Shown here in pieces: positions 20,084 through 30,350 of a stretch of DNA of 64,000 nucleotides. A program made the translations under genes and the position numbers. Source of the stretch: Serripes groenlandicus (Eukaryota > Mollusca > Bivalvia > Cardiida > Cardiidae); the NCBI GenBank assembly GCA_031761405.1, contig JASEVX010000005.1, forward strand, positions 30,925,127 through 30,989,126, given 5' to 3'. The notes beneath the pieces were generated by a model, which saw nothing but the letters and a program-made list of their open reading frames with translations, was not told where the DNA came from and searched no databases. Each line of letters opens with the position of its first letter. Positions within the stretch are counted from its first letter, which is position 1.

Positions 20084-20375
20084 TTGATTGAATGGGGTTT
20101 AACGCCGTTTTTAACAATTTCTCAGTTATATCACGGCGGCCAGTTCACCTACTCATGCATTTCCTGGTTTTCTCACACCAGTACTCCACACAACAATCTT
20201 CCCAAGCAACTGGCTGCTTTTCCACATAGACTTAGCCCATTGGTGGAAGACGAATGATGCATGTCGCATTGACTTTTGTCAATCGTCGGAAAGAAAGTTG
20301 GCCAAGCCGGGATTCGAACTCACAACCCCTGGATTGACAGCCCGCGTCGCTACCGACTGAGCTACCGGGGCTCGG
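20084..20375 (-). mobile_element. SINE family 1, full length, inverted
   Basis: Reading on the minus strand: CCGAGCCCCGGTAGCTCAGT, GGGTTGTGAGTTCGAATCCC, body, tail GTTAAACCCCATTCAATCAA. The 7-bp acceptor-stem complement CCGAGCC/GGCTTGG is still visible with one G-T pair. It forms an inverted tail-to-tail pair with the copy at 19868. Confidence 0.9.
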
Positions 20376-20474
20376 CTAATCAATCAATAAACTGTCAGAG
20401 AAGGGTAAAACAACCACCAAACCACATCATTTCTCATTGTAATCATAGGTATAGAAACCGGCCTGCATATTTAT

Positions 20475-20642
20475 TTAATCAACTCTTGCAATACACAAAA
20501 GCTTTTTGCTGCCTCAACAGCGGACAATTTTTGTGGACATTGTGGCAGAAGGAAGTTTAGTTCACTTAGGTTTTCCAAACTTTTGACAAAATGGTTTCAT
20601 AAACTTCTGCTGTAGTTATATTGTATGTGAGAAAGGGTTAAA
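20475..20642. mobile_element. Diverged TTAA MITE remnant
   Basis: AACAGCGGACAATTTTTGTGG, TGTGGCAGAAGGA, CTTCTGCTGTAG and TATGTGAGAAAGGGTTAA. Confidence 0.5.
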
Positions 20643-20659
20643 TACAATCAAACCTGTCT

Positions 20660-20893
20660 TTAACCCTTTCCCTCATATAGCCGCTTTCTGACGCCTCTGC
20701 AGCAGATGGCTTTTTGAAAACATAGTGACAAAAGAAGAAATTGCTCAAAAGAAGCAATTTCTCCTTTTGCCACAATGTTTTTCAATTTTAGTTATAGGTA
20801 ATCCATTCATTTATAGAGATTTTCTATTTTTTGACAAACTATGTCCAAAGTCGTCTGCTGCAGAATTGTTTGTTGTATGAAGGAAAGGGTTAA
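20660..20893 (-). mobile_element. TTAA MITE, full length
   Basis: TTAACCCTTTCCCTCATATAG to GAAGGAAAGGGTTAA with an apex GCTCAAAAGAAGC whose pairing is broken at one position. Confidence 0.88.
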
Positions 20894-20924
20894 GTAAGCA
20901 GTGAAAGGATTATCATTTTCCCTT

Positions 20925-21030
20925 ATACAGATGACATTTACCTAGGGCCAGCAGACGTTTTAGGAAAACAAAATGAGAAAATAAGAAATTGTTTAAAACA
21001 TTCAATTTCTCCTTTCCAACAATGAACTCT
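20925..21030. mobile_element. Short MITE remnant
   Basis: CATTTTCCCTTATACAGATG, GCCAGCAGACGTTTTAGG and AAGAAATTGTTTAAAACATTC are family-like. Confidence 0.45.
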
Positions 21031-21663
21031 GGATCAGTATAAAAGTTACTTTCATTTGTCTTTATTTTTTACTCCAGGTTTTTTTTTTTCAAACAGAATG
21101 GCCTCAAAATAGAGAGGGAGGGAATACTGTTAATCAACGGTGAAGTCCAAGTGGTTTTCAAGTTGATAAAATTAACCACTAGTAAATAATTATGTTGGCC
21201 TCCGTAAATTACTAATTTCCTCTCCAACAAAATCAATGCAGTGTCCTGGGTTCAGGAAAGTATAATAAACCCTATCGCTTACTACCTCGCTTACTACCTC
21301 TACCATTTTCATCCCAATCTTACAGAAGACAGATTCAACACATTTTTCCCAAACCCTGCAGCAGACAATTAAGCAATTCTTTTCAAAAAGGTTGTCACTT
21401 CAGCTTTGGGTGAAATATTAGTCTAACAAAAAATGCTTTATTCTTTTACTTTCAAGGTGTAAAAATAACTGTTTTAATGCTTTCCACATACTTTGAATTG
21501 TAGAGTCTTTGATCAGAAAGTGATAATCAGTCTATGTCCCACAACATCTCAATAAACCACTAAACTGTGGGTATAAAAATAATATATCAGATGCTTCACT
21601 AAGTACAGTGAGGACACAGGGATGGTGATACAATATAGTATATGTAGCAAAATTAATTGGCAA
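21031..21663. other. Mostly unassigned
   Basis: AT-rich with one weak MITE trace near 21355 (CCTGCAGCAGACAATTAAGC). No supported coding frame. Confidence 0.4.
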
Positions 21664-21670
21664 TAAGTAA

Positions 21671-22683
21671 TACCCCCTTTACACAGAGGTGGTGACCGTT
21701 GAGAAAGCATGGAACGATTAAAAAATGGCCAGATGTCTCTACAAGCTTGAAATCAATGAGCGCCCATTAATCGCCATGGTCTCTCAATGATATCCACCGT
21801 CGCCACCGTCTCTCAAAGTTTTGACTCAGTCCAAAACAATCTTTCAACGGTCTTATCAATCTCCCAATGATCTCTCAGAGCTTTTTCAATGGACGCCAAT
21901 TTTTTCCACACCAAAGGTAGTGATTGATTAATTGTTTGGTGCTTAAGGCTGCTTTCAACAATTGTATTTGTTCTGACACCTGCGCAAGTCAATCGTAATT
22001 GTAACCCCGCAACCCTGATCACCAGGAAGGGCAGGGCAGCAAATGCGACAACTTTTAAAGTCTTTGATAGGATCAGCCTTTGGACGACTTCATGGCCAAC
22101 TGGTTCTGTATAATTGCTTGGTGACCTAGTAGGACTGCACCATGTATCAGCACTTGGTTGTTCATCTTTGACTCTCTTCAACAGCTTGTCAGAGACTGAT
22201 GCAAGAGCACCACAAGCTCTAATATATATACCAAGAGGCTCCCTGTCGCCCAAGAAATGCTCAACAATCTCTTTGGTCGCCCAAGGAACTCTTCATGATA
22301 CCTCAAAGATCTCTTTCAATCTCTCATTGATATCTCTTTGTTGCATCTGATCTCTCAGTGATCTCTCTGTGATCTGCCTTTGTCGCAAAACAAGCGCTTA
22401 GCAAACTGCCAGCGGTTGCCTCAAGAGGCTAATTATCTGTTTGAGCTCTCAAGGGTCTTTCCATGACCGCTCAATGAATGCTATGGTTGCTTCAAGATCT
22501 CTATATATTGCCATGGAAGTTGGCAAAAGAAATGCATTTTGATAGCACAACTAGAGCACAAGGAATGCCCAGGCTTTTACACAGAAACAACATTTTCGTT
22601 GCTTTGAGAAATCGTTGAGAGATCGGGCCAATTTTGGATCCCTCTATGGTCGCCCAATGATCTCTGCGCGTGTAAAAGGGGCT
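21671..22683. mobile_element. 1.0-kb TIR element with 7-bp flanking repeats
   Basis: The left end TACCCCCTTTACAC and right end GTGTAAAAGGGGCT are inverted with 11 of 14 matches. TAAGTAA lies immediately outside both ends (21664-21670, 22684-22690). The interior is full of degenerate CTCTCAATGATCTCT-type repeats and carries a reversed SINE family 2 fragment. A 146-codon minus frame inside has no recognisable domain and overlaps the SINE, so I do not call it a gene. Superfamily unknown. Confidence 0.7.
21918..22045 (-). mobile_element. SINE family 2 fragment nested in the TIR element
   Basis: GTTTGGTGCTTAAGGCTGC and ACCCCGCAACCCTGATCACC correspond, reversed, to the 3' and middle parts of the SINE at 11812. 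Confidence 0.55.
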
Positions 22684-22829
22684 TAAGTAAATGGTAAGGT
22701 ATGCCAGTACAAATTAGTAAACAGCCTAAAATACTGGATTACTTCATTAATCTACCATTTTAGCAATTATGCTACAAAGGAATGTTTTCTAGGAGTCGAA
22801 GGATATAGATCCATTTTTCATTGAAACAT

Positions 22830-23035
22830 AAACATAACCCTTTCAAAATGCAGATGTGTTTGCAGCCCCACTTTCGAAAATAATGTGGCAAAAGCAGAAA
22901 TATTGCTCATCATTAGAAATTTCTCTTTTTGTCAAAATGTTTTCAACTGTTTTCAATTTCACTTTATAGAAATTTTCAATTATTTTGCAGGGATGTTCCC
23001 ACAAGTTGTATGTGTGGAAGGTTGTTTTTTTTAAT
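22830..23035. mobile_element. Diverged TTAA MITE
   Basis: AACCCTTTCAAAATGCAGATG, GCAAAAGCAGAAATATTGC and GTTGTATGTGTGGAAGG. Weak palindrome. Confidence 0.5.
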
Positions 23036-23175
23036 GAGAAAAGGTTTTACAGATAAGGGTTGGGTTGACCCTAACATAAATGGCCATGTAATTGGTAATG
23101 CTGAATAGAGAGGGGCCAGCTACCATACTATCTAAACCTTATAATTATACCTCTCTGCAAGGAGACCTTGGCCAT

Positions 23176-23408
23176 TAACCCCCACTTTCCTCATACAACA
23201 AAACTGCAGCAGATGACTGTTGAAGCCATGTTGGCAAAAAAACATGAAAAATCTTCATTATTGAAGGTTTAATTATGAAATAAAGTTGAAAATGTTGTGT
23301 CAAAAAGAGCAATTGCTCATTTTGAGCAATTTCTCCTTTTGTCACAACATTTGCAAAAGTCGTCTGCTGCAGAAGTGTCAGAAAGCGTCTTTATGAGGGA
23401 AAGGGTTA
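23176..23408 (+). mobile_element. TTAA MITE
   Basis: TTAACCCCCACTTTCCTCATAC, AACTGCAGCAGATGAC, apex GCTCATTTTGAGC, right end TATGAGGGAAAGGGTTA. Confidence 0.75.
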
Positions 23409-23427
23409 CCATCAACTTCTGACCACA

Positions 23428-23447
23428 AAAAAAAAAAAAAAAAAAAC
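23428..23447. repeat. Poly-A tract
   Basis: A homopolymer of about 20 A between two MITEs. Confidence 0.9.
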
Positions 23448-23479
23448 ATTTCTTTTATAGTTTTTATCTTGTTTTTCTC

Positions 23480-23651
23480 TTTTCCATAAACAAAATTCAA
23501 CATTTGATTTGTCACAGCAGACTTTTGCCACACTATTTCAATCTGATTCAACATTTTATACTTTCAATTTTCAACATTTCCAATAGTTTTGCATGTATGT
23601 ATTTCAAAGTTGTCTGCTACAGATTTGTTATATATGCAACAAAGGGTTAAT
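23480..23651. mobile_element. Diverged TTAA MITE remnant
   Basis: CACAGCAGACTTTTGCCAC, TGTCTGCTACAGATTTGTTA and AACAAAGGGTTAA. Confidence 0.5.
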
Positions 23652-23714
23652 GATTAGATCTTTTGACCACAAAAAAGGCTGGACCATTTTGTCCTCTTTA
23701 TTCTTTTCCTCATG

Positions 23715-24143
23715 ATACAAAATCTAACCCTTTCCAACATGTAGGCTTGGCGTGAAACAGTTGTAACTTAAATTGGTATTTTTTTACCAAGGTTAATCAC
23801 CTCGCCATAAAGTATCTATAAGTGTTAAATCATTTTACTTGGTAAACAATGGAAATTTAGGTGCCATTGCTCGTTCTGAGCAATGGCACCTAAATTTGCA
23901 TTGTTTACAAAGGGGTCAAAATTGCCCCAAAACCAGGGTTTTCAAAATAGGTTTTTAGTTACAACCGTTTCACGCCAAGCCCTCGAATTTTGCAGGAGAT
24001 GACATTTGAAAACAATGTGACAAAATCCTTTCAACTTTTATTCAAAAATGATACTTTTTATTCATGATGACTTTCCATATTTTACCCTAAAATTTTTCAA
24101 AGTAGTCTGCTGCAGATTTTTGTATGCGGGAAAGGGTTAAAGT
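23715..24143. mobile_element. TTAA MITE interrupted by a palindromic MITE
   Basis: AACCCTTTCCAACATG (left) and AATTTTGCAGGAGATGACATTTG to GCGGGAAAGGGTTAA (right) form one MITE. The palindromic element 23742-23985 sits in its terminal region. Confidence 0.7.
23742..23985. mobile_element. Palindromic foldback MITE, type P, copy 2
   Basis: Same element as 2799-3045 with its asymmetric centre in the opposite orientation: GGCTTGGCGTGAAACAG at the left, TTTCACGCCAAGCCC at the right, inner palindrome GGTGCCATTGCTC..GAGCAATGGCACC. Strong folding potential. Confidence 0.82.
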
Positions 24144-24197
24144 GTTAAATTAACAGGGCAGCGCTATCATTTCACCCAATCATTTAAATGCTATTCT

Positions 24198-24410
24198 TTA
24201 ACCCTTTCCCTCATATAAATGCTCTGCAGCGGACAGCTTTTTGAAAAAATAGTGACAAAAGGAAGCAAAACCAGCAATTTCTCCTTTTGACACAATGTTT
24301 TCTACTTTTAGTCATAGGTTATCCATTCAATTATGGAGATTTTTTGATTTTTTGACAAAATATGTTCAAAGTCGTCTGCTGCAGAATTGTTGTGTGAGGG
24401 AAAAGGTTAA
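24198..24410 (-). mobile_element. TTAA MITE, slightly deleted
   Basis: TTAACCCTTTCCCTCATATAA to GTGAGGGAAAAGGTTAA. The SINE-like GCTTTCTGACGCC block and part of the palindrome are missing. Confidence 0.85.
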
Positions 24411-24429
24411 GAAGTACAGCAGTGATACC

Positions 24430-25345
24430 CATTCAAATAGTCTTACCTCAAATATGCCAAATGTCAGGTGAGAACAAGGTGAACTTATAATTTTGATTAT
24501 CCTGTATACATTGTCAACAATTTCTTTTTAAACAACATCTCCTCTTAAACCACTGGACCAATTTCAACCAAATTTCACCCTGAATAGATGATCAATCTTC
24601 TTCTAAAATTGTTTGAAGAATAATTTTTTACATAGAACTCTAATTGCTACGGCATCAGAAAGGGGCTGAATTGACAAAACTTTGAAATTCTTTCTGTATT
24701 GAAATTAATTTGTTAATCTGATTTCCATTATGATTTCCACCCCCCCAAAAAAAAATCTTCAGTCTTCAAGTCAATATTGTTTGGTTGACAAATCATGGGG
24801 CCACAAGGCGGCATCAAAAAGGGAGTTATAAAGAGACAAAACTTTTAAAATCCATCTGCTCTGAAAGTGTCTGTCAGATTTCAAGGTAATTTGGTACAAA
24901 TGTTCCTTAGTAGTAATTCTCTACAAAAATTGTTCAAGAAATATTGTTTGGTCACCAGATTGTGTGAAAAAGGGGGTAGATGACAAAACATTAAATATTT
25001 TTCGGCCTCAGCAGTCACTAGATTTTTTTAAATCCTTTAAAAGAGGACCAAAAAAATAGCGCCCCAAGCAAACGCCATCACTGGTCAGTCTGCTTTTTTC
25101 TAAGTCGAAAAAGAGGCATTACCAATTAACTATTAAAGCCACGGATTTTCGACTTGGTATAGACATGTGTATTGTTCCTAGGAACATTTGTATCAACTTT
25201 AATTTGTAAATGTTGAACAGTTTTTGAGTTATGAGGTAAGGTTAAAGTATGTGATGACGCAGACAAAGCAGCAGACGATGCCAAAGGTATCACAATATCC
25301 ATACTTTTTGTCTTAAAAAACCCCAGATGAACTATAAAGGAACAT
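24430..25345. repeat. Old dispersed repeat, HINE-core-like
   Basis: Degenerate units contain TTAAACCACTGGACCAATTTC, TTTCAAGGTAATTTGGTAC and repeated AAAATTGTTCAAGAAATATTG. It continues beyond the SINE to about 25800, where GACAGACACAGGGTGATCAC and TCAGGTGAGCT look like a worn microsatellite and terminal hairpin. A possible old pearl/HINE-like element. Confidence 0.45.
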
Positions 25346-25357
25346 TCCTGTGAAGTT

Positions 25358-25654
25358 GCCGAGCCCTGGTAACTCAGTCGGTAGCGTCGCGGGCTGTCAA
25401 TCCAGGGGTTGTGAGTTCGAATCCCGGCTCGGCCAACTTTCTTTCAGACGATTGACAAAAGTCAATGCGACATGCGTCATTCGTCTTCCACCAATGGGCT
25501 AAGTCTATGTGGAAAAGCAGCCAGTTGCTTGGGAAGATTGTTGTGTGGAGTACTGGTGTGAGAAAACCAGGAAATGCATGAGTAGGTGAACTGGCCGCCA
25601 TGATATAACTGAGAAATTATTAAAAACGGTGTTAAACCCCAATCAATCAATCAA
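25358..25654 (+). mobile_element. tRNA-derived SINE, family 1, with 12-bp target duplication
   Basis: The head GCCGAGCCCTGGTAACTCAG has an intact acceptor-stem complement (CCGAGCC with GGCTCGG) and B box GAGTTCGAATCCC. The tail is AACCCCAATCAATCAATCAA. TCCTGTGAAGTT flanks both ends exactly (25346-25357 and 25655-25666), the signature of LINE-driven retroposition. It lies within an older dispersed repeat. RNA polymerase III promoter boxes look intact. Confidence 0.93.
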
Positions 25655-25800
25655 TCCTGTGAAGTTTGGTTTGAATTGGCCCAGTGGTTTAAGAGGAGAT
25701 ATTGTTTTAAGAAATTGTTGATGAAGCATGATGTAAGACAGACACAGGGTGATCACAATAGTTCAGGTGAGCTACAACTTGTTCTGCTCTGTAACTCCTT
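25655..25800. repeat. Right part of the old repeat interrupted by the SINE
   Basis: Resumes at the duplicated TCCTGTGAAGTT, then GGCCCAGTGGTTTAAGAGG and the worn tail described for 24430-25345. Confidence 0.5.
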
Positions 25801-25975
25801 GTCTATTTAAATGTCAAGATAATTTGGTTGGAATATGCCAAAGATGAAGCTCTATGACAATTGTATCATCCACATTGATTTGTTGAAAATCATGGCTACT
25901 CACATGTTGCAGCCATGTGATTTAAATGACAAAACTTTAATAAAACATCTCCTCTCCAATAAGCTACCAAGCATC

Positions 25976-26137
25976 CAGAGGACTAGATAAGGAGGAGTGA
26001 ACTGGTCTTTTCCCATCCACATCTCCCTTATAACTCCACTAAATCCTATGTTGTGGGTACTCAAAAAAAAAAAATCGATTCTTTTGAGTACCCACAACAT
26101 AGGGTTTGAGCATAAAATAAGGATTTGGGGATGGAGC
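25976..26137. mobile_element. Type-G foldback MITE
   Basis: GGAGTGAACTGGTCTTTTCC and a central palindrome CCTATGTTGTGGGTACTCAA / TTGAGTACCCACAACATAGG around an A-run. Confidence 0.8.
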
Positions 26138-26174
26138 TCTGCTTAGTGTAACATTTTATTGAAACTGAATATTC

Positions 26175-26408
26175 CTAAACCCTTTCCCACATAGAACAAA
26201 TCTGCAGCAGACGACTTTGAACATGTTTTGTCAAAAAATTGAAAATCTCTATAATTGAATGGATAACCTATGACTAAAAGTGGAAAACATTGTGGTAAAA
26301 GGAGAAATTGCTCGTTTTGAGCAATTTCTTCTTTTGTCACTATGTTTTCAAAAGTCGTCTGCTGCAGAGGCGTATTGTCAGAGAGTGTCTTTAGGCGAGG
26401 AGGGGTTG
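26175..26408 (+). mobile_element. TTAA MITE, full length, GCTC-apex
   Basis: Apex GCTCGTTTTGAGC and diagnostic GACTAAAAGTGG. The right TIR has decayed (GGCGAGGAGGGGTTGA) and the left TTAA is now CTAA. Confidence 0.85.
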
Positions 26409-26534
26409 AAAATGTTAAAAGTGTCCTTGTGACATCATTATCCACTTTATAAACCTGTACATGACATACCTTTACCAGACCCTTCAAATTGAAGTCATCT
26501 GACGAAAACAAAAAATATCAGGAAACTTCTTAAC

Positions 26535-26692
26535 CCATTACTTCACATGACTTTTCATAGGTCGTCTGCTTTACAATAATCAGACGAAAAATTACACCAA
26601 TCTAGAAAACTGAAAGATTTATATTGATAAAGAGTTGAAAATATTGCAATAAGAAAGCGTCTATATGAGGGAAAGGGTTAATGCACCTTGAT
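26535..26692. mobile_element. Diverged TTAA MITE
   Basis: GGTCGTCTGCTTTAC near the left and AAGCGTCTATATGAGGGAAA with GGGTTAA at the right. The middle is decayed. Confidence 0.55.
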
Positions 26693-26924
26693 ATATATAT
26701 TGATATTAATTAACACTATTCTTGCAAACCAAAACCTACAAAAGTATGTTTAAGATCAATCTAGTTCAACAATCATGATGTTGATATTCCGTATTATAAT
26801 ACAATATAATACAATAGTTCCCCTGGTACAAACAAATCTGAACCACCTCTTCTTATATTTATAATGAGTTCAATGTTACAATAGGACTTTACAGTGGCCA
26901 TTATAAAACATCCTTGAGCAATAT

Positions 26925-27130
26925 AAGTTTAACTCTATCCCTCATAAAGAATCCATCAGTACAGCAGACACCTTTTGAAAACGGTATGAGCAATTTCTCC
27001 ATTTGCCACAATGTTTTCAACTTCTATTCAATATTTATACTTTCGGTTACAGGGAAATTGTATAAATTTACCACGCTGTTTTCCAAGTTGCCTGCTGCTG
27101 ATGAATTGTATCTTAGAAAGATCTTATCTC
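26925..27130. mobile_element. Diverged TTAA MITE
   Basis: TTTAACTCTATCCCTCATAAAG, CAGCAGACACCTTTTGAAAAC and TGCCTGCTGCTGATGAATTG. Confidence 0.55.
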
Positions 27131-27133
27131 AAG

Positions 27134-27364
27134 CTAACCCTTTCCCTCATACGACAATTCTGCAGCAGACGACTTTAAACATATTTTGTCAAAAAATAGA
27201 AAATCTCTATAATTGAATGGATAACCTATGACTAAAAGTGAAAAAACATTGTGGCAAAAGGAGAAATTGCTTGTTTTCAGCAATTTCTTCTTTTGTCACT
27301 ATGTTTTCAAAAAGCTGTCTGCTGCAGAGGCATCAGAAAGTGTCTATATGAGGAAAAGGGTTAA
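27134..27364 (+). mobile_element. TTAA MITE, full length
   Basis: CTAACCCTTTCCCTCATACG to GAGGAAAAGGGTTAA. The apex GCTTGTTTTCAGC shows unpaired changes; GACTAAAAGTG subfamily. Confidence 0.88.
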
Positions 27365-27524
27365 CTCTCAAAAAGCCATAGGTTATTTATGGTTACTTCG
27401 TTGCTGATACACAGATTGATAAAAGCTAATACTTTTTGCAGAAAAAAACTTTTTAAAATAGTGAAAAAAGCAATATTGCTCAACATGAGGAAAATTGTCT
27501 ATTTCTACAGCATTCTTTCCATGC

Positions 27525-27760
27525 TTTAACCCTTTCCCGAATACAACAAAATCTGCAGCAGACAACTTTAAAAACATCTCAGCTGGATTATGTTATATCT
27601 TTAAAAGGGGAAGTTGAATTATTAAAAGGAGTTGAAAACATTGTGGCAAAAAAGAGATATTGCTCATTTTGAGCAATTTCTTTTTATTGTCACAATGTTT
27701 TCAAAAGGTCGTCTGCTGCAGAGGCGTCAGAAAGTGTCTGTATGTGGAAAAGGGTTACAA
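27525..27760 (+). mobile_element. TTAA MITE, CACATACAAC-type
   Basis: TTTAACCCTTTCCCGAATACAAC, TCTGCAGCAGACAACTTTA, apex GCTCATTTTGAGC and right end TATGTGGAAAAGGGTTA. Confidence 0.78.
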
Positions 27761-27824
27761 TAGTGTTTAAAATTTTCAAAGATGCAACATTCATTACCTC
27801 AGAAGTTTTCAGAGCAGACAACTG

Positions 27825-28039
27825 TTAACCCTTTCCCTCATATAGACGCTTTCTGACGCCTCTGCAGCAGACGACTATTTGAAAACATAGTGACAAAAGA
27901 AGAAATTGCACAAAACGTTGCCACAATGTTTTCCACTTTTAGTCATGGGTTATCCATTCAATTATCGAGATTTTCTAATCTTTGACAAAATATGTTCGAA
28001 GTCGTCTGCTGCAGAATTGCCGTATGAGGGAAAGGTTAA
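27825..28039 (-). mobile_element. TTAA MITE with central palindrome half deleted
   Basis: Intact TTAA ends, but GCACAAAACG is fused directly to TTGCCACAATG, removing one arm of the palindrome (about 15 bp). Confidence 0.85.
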
Positions 28040-28152
28040 GATGTCATATCAGGTAAACAATTACAGAATGAGACTCCTTTCCTTCAGACAACAAATCTGC
28101 AGCAGACTACTTTGAAAGCATCAAGGTAAACATGTATCAAACATATCTATGA

Positions 28153-28384
28153 GTTGACCCTTTCCCTCATATAGATGCTTTCTGACACCTCTGCAGCAGA
28201 CGGCTTTTTGAAAACATTGTGACAAAAGAAGAAATTGCTCAAAATGAGCAATTTCTCCTTTTGCCACAATGTTTTCCACTTTTAGTCATAGGTTATCCAT
28301 TCAATTAAAGAGATTTTCTATTTTTTGACAAAATACGTTCAAAGTTGTCTGCTGCAGATTTGTCGTATGAGGGAAAGGCATAAA
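28153..28384 (-). mobile_element. TTAA MITE, full length
   Basis: TTGACCCTTTCCCTCATATAG to GAGGGAAAGGCATAA, apex GCTCAAAATGAGC. Confidence 0.88.
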
Positions 28385-28525
28385 CTCTAATAACTGAATA
28401 GAGTTGATCACATTTTTGCTACATGTAAATGCAATATCTCCTTTTGTCACAATGTTTTTCATTATAAGTCGTCTGCCGCAGAGGCGTCAGAAAGTGTCTA
28501 TATGTGGGGGAAAGGGTTACATCTA
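28385..28525. mobile_element. TTAA MITE fragment
   Basis: GTAAATGCAATATCTCCTTTTG, GTCGTCTGCCGCAGAGGCG and GTGGGGGAAAGGGTTA. Confidence 0.6.
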
Positions 28526-28654
28526 TAATAAAATACAAATAGAATTGTGAAATGTTTACAACTTTCTCTCTTGATCTCACCTTTCCTAATCACAAACCAA
28601 ATGACATTTGTAAACATAGCAGCAACATGCTGGTAGTTCACTCATCCCCCAGCA

Positions 28655-28884
28655 TTAACCCTTTCCCTCATACGACAATTCTGCAGCAGACGACTTTGAA
28701 CATATTTTGTCAAAAAGTAGAAAATCTCCATAATTGAATGGATAACCTATGACAAAAAGTGGAAAACATTGTGCCAAAAGAAGAAATTGCACGTTTTGTG
28801 CAATTTCTTCTTTTGTCACTATGTTTTCAAAAAGCCGTCTGCTGCAGAGGCGTCAGAAAGCGTCTATATGAGGGAAAGGGTTAA
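28655..28884 (+). mobile_element. TTAA MITE, full length, GCAC-apex
   Basis: 230 bp with intact TTAA and TIRs, apex GCACGTTTTGTGC, diagnostic GACAAAAAGTGG. One of the best preserved copies. Confidence 0.93.
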
Positions 28885-28944
28885 GAGGGTTTGTTTCTGG
28901 AATAGGGGAATTTTCAATGATGTTTACAATAGGAGACAAATAAC

Positions 28945-29170
28945 CCATTCCCACATGTATACAACAAATCTGCAGCAGGTGACTAAGAAAACTTAACCGA
29001 ATTTTAAAAAAAAAAATCCTTTAAATTATAAAGTACAATACTTGAATAGAGTTGATGGTGATTAAAGGAGAAATTGCTTGTTTTTAGCAATTTTTTTTTT
29101 GTCGCCATGTTTTTTCAAAAAGCCTTCTGCTGCAGAGGCATCAGAAAGTGTCTGAATCAGGGAAATTAAA
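28945..29170. mobile_element. Diverged TTAA MITE
   Basis: CCCATTCCCACATGTATACAAC, TCTGCAGCAGGTGAC, GAAATTGCTTGTTTTTAGC and CTTCTGCTGCAGAGGCATC. Confidence 0.65.
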
Positions 29171-29348
29171 AGACTTTCTAACATACTCTTTCTGATGCCT
29201 GAGACTGCAGCAGACGGCTTTTTAATCAAAGCACTGATAATGCTGCCAGCAAGGGGGCTTACTGCAGATCACGGATTACACTTGGACAAGGATTTACCGA
29301 TCACAAAAGTAAATCAAGTACACCTCACAACGGCACTTTGTTATGGTC

Positions 29349-29554
29349 TTAACCCTTTTTCTTATATAGACGCTTTCTGACGCCTCTGCAGCAGACGACT
29401 TTTTGAAAACATAGTGACAAAAGAAGAAATTGCTCAAAACGAGCAATTTCTCCTTTTGACACAATGTTTTCCGCTTTTAGTTATAGGTTATCCATTCAAT
29501 TATAGAGATTTTCCATTTTTTGACAAAATATGTTCGTATGAGGGAAAAGGTTAA
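29349..29554 (-). mobile_element. TTAA MITE with a subterminal deletion
   Basis: TTAACCCTTTTTCTTATATAG to GTATGAGGGAAAAGGTTAA. The AAAGTCGTCTGCTGCAG segment is missing; apex GCTCAAAACGAGC intact. Confidence 0.87.
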
Positions 29555-29810
29555 TTTGAATAATATTGGAGTTAAAAAGGTATTATGTTATTAACAAACT
29601 GAGGGTCTATCAGCAAATATCTAAAAAAGTTACAGCTGTATAAACAACTGAAAACGTTCTTTTTCCAAAAGATTTTAACACAAAAAAGGTGAAAAATTAA
29701 ATGTAGTGCTTTTAATTTTGGTGAATTCTCAATTTGTTAGAAAGAGTAGATAAAAGATATGTCAAAAGCATTTGAACGGCTTATAAAATATATTGATGAA
29801 ATCATTTGAT

Positions 29811-30054
29811 AACAAGAAACCGCTGAAGACGGTAAGGCCAAATTGTCAGCAATTTGACCTTGAAAATCGACAAACCAAGGTCAAGGTCAAAGTAACCATA
29901 GAAATCAATAGAACTTGTTACCTTCATGCAAAGTTTCAAGTTTGTAACCCTTTCCAGTGCTGAGATTTTGACTCAACCTGAAACTTTAACCAAAATGTTG
30001 ACGGACATCGCCAATCTATAGACTGGAATTGCTAGAGCAATCTGGCCAAAAATG
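29811..30054 (+). mobile_element. HINE/pearl-like element B2
   Basis: AACAAGAAACCGCTGAAGAC start and the same core as 16705 (CAAGGTCAAGGTCAAAGTAA). The microsatellite is reduced to GACGGACATCG. The 3' hairpin is GACTGGA(A)TTGC..GCAATCTGGCC: each CCGG of copy B1 has become CTGG, as expected from CpG decay, weakening the stem. Confidence 0.75.
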
Positions 30055-30102
30055 AAAGAAATAACGATGAAATTTGTTTCTTATATAGGGTGAAAAAAAA
30101 AC

Positions 30103-30180
30103 GCCTTGACTGGGATTCGGACCCGGGTCTCCCACGTGAGACAGGCGATTGTTGTAACGATTAGACGACATCCACTTTCT
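30103..30180 (-). other. tRNA-like fragment
   Basis: On the minus strand, CACGTGGGAGACCCGGGTCCGA followed by ATCCCAG resembles variable, T-arm and B-box parts of a tRNA, and CGTTACAACAATCGCCTG the region before it. I could not pair a 7-bp acceptor stem or a proper anticodon arm. It is more likely a tRNA pseudogene or a SINE head than a functional gene. Confidence 0.4.
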
Positions 30181-30350
30181 TATCAATTGAAGTTTATAGA
30201 TTTCCATGACTTCGTTTGTTGACAGCACAGCGTATAATTACATTTTTCATTTACAATTTTATAATTCCTATATTTCAACAGCACATTACTGCAGTTCTTT
30301 CTATTGTGTAAGTGATGTCAAGTCAAATCCATTTTCCATTTGATATCCCA

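Noticed and set aside
21813..22253. A 146-codon minus-strand frame.
   Set aside because: It lies inside the TIR element and overlaps a reversed SINE fragment. The translation has no domain I recognise.
25358..25435. A functional tRNA gene at the SINE head.
   Set aside because: The acceptor stem pairs, but the anticodon arm does not, and the sequence continues into a SINE body with tail and target duplication.
29195..29380. A possible 41-nt exon (29268-29308) with AG and GT flanks.
   Set aside because: Too short to judge and flanked by MITE sequence; splice dinucleotides at this spacing are common by chance.
30103..30180. A functional tRNA gene on the minus strand.
   Set aside because: Only the T-arm/B-box side is tRNA-like; no acceptor stem or anticodon arm could be paired.
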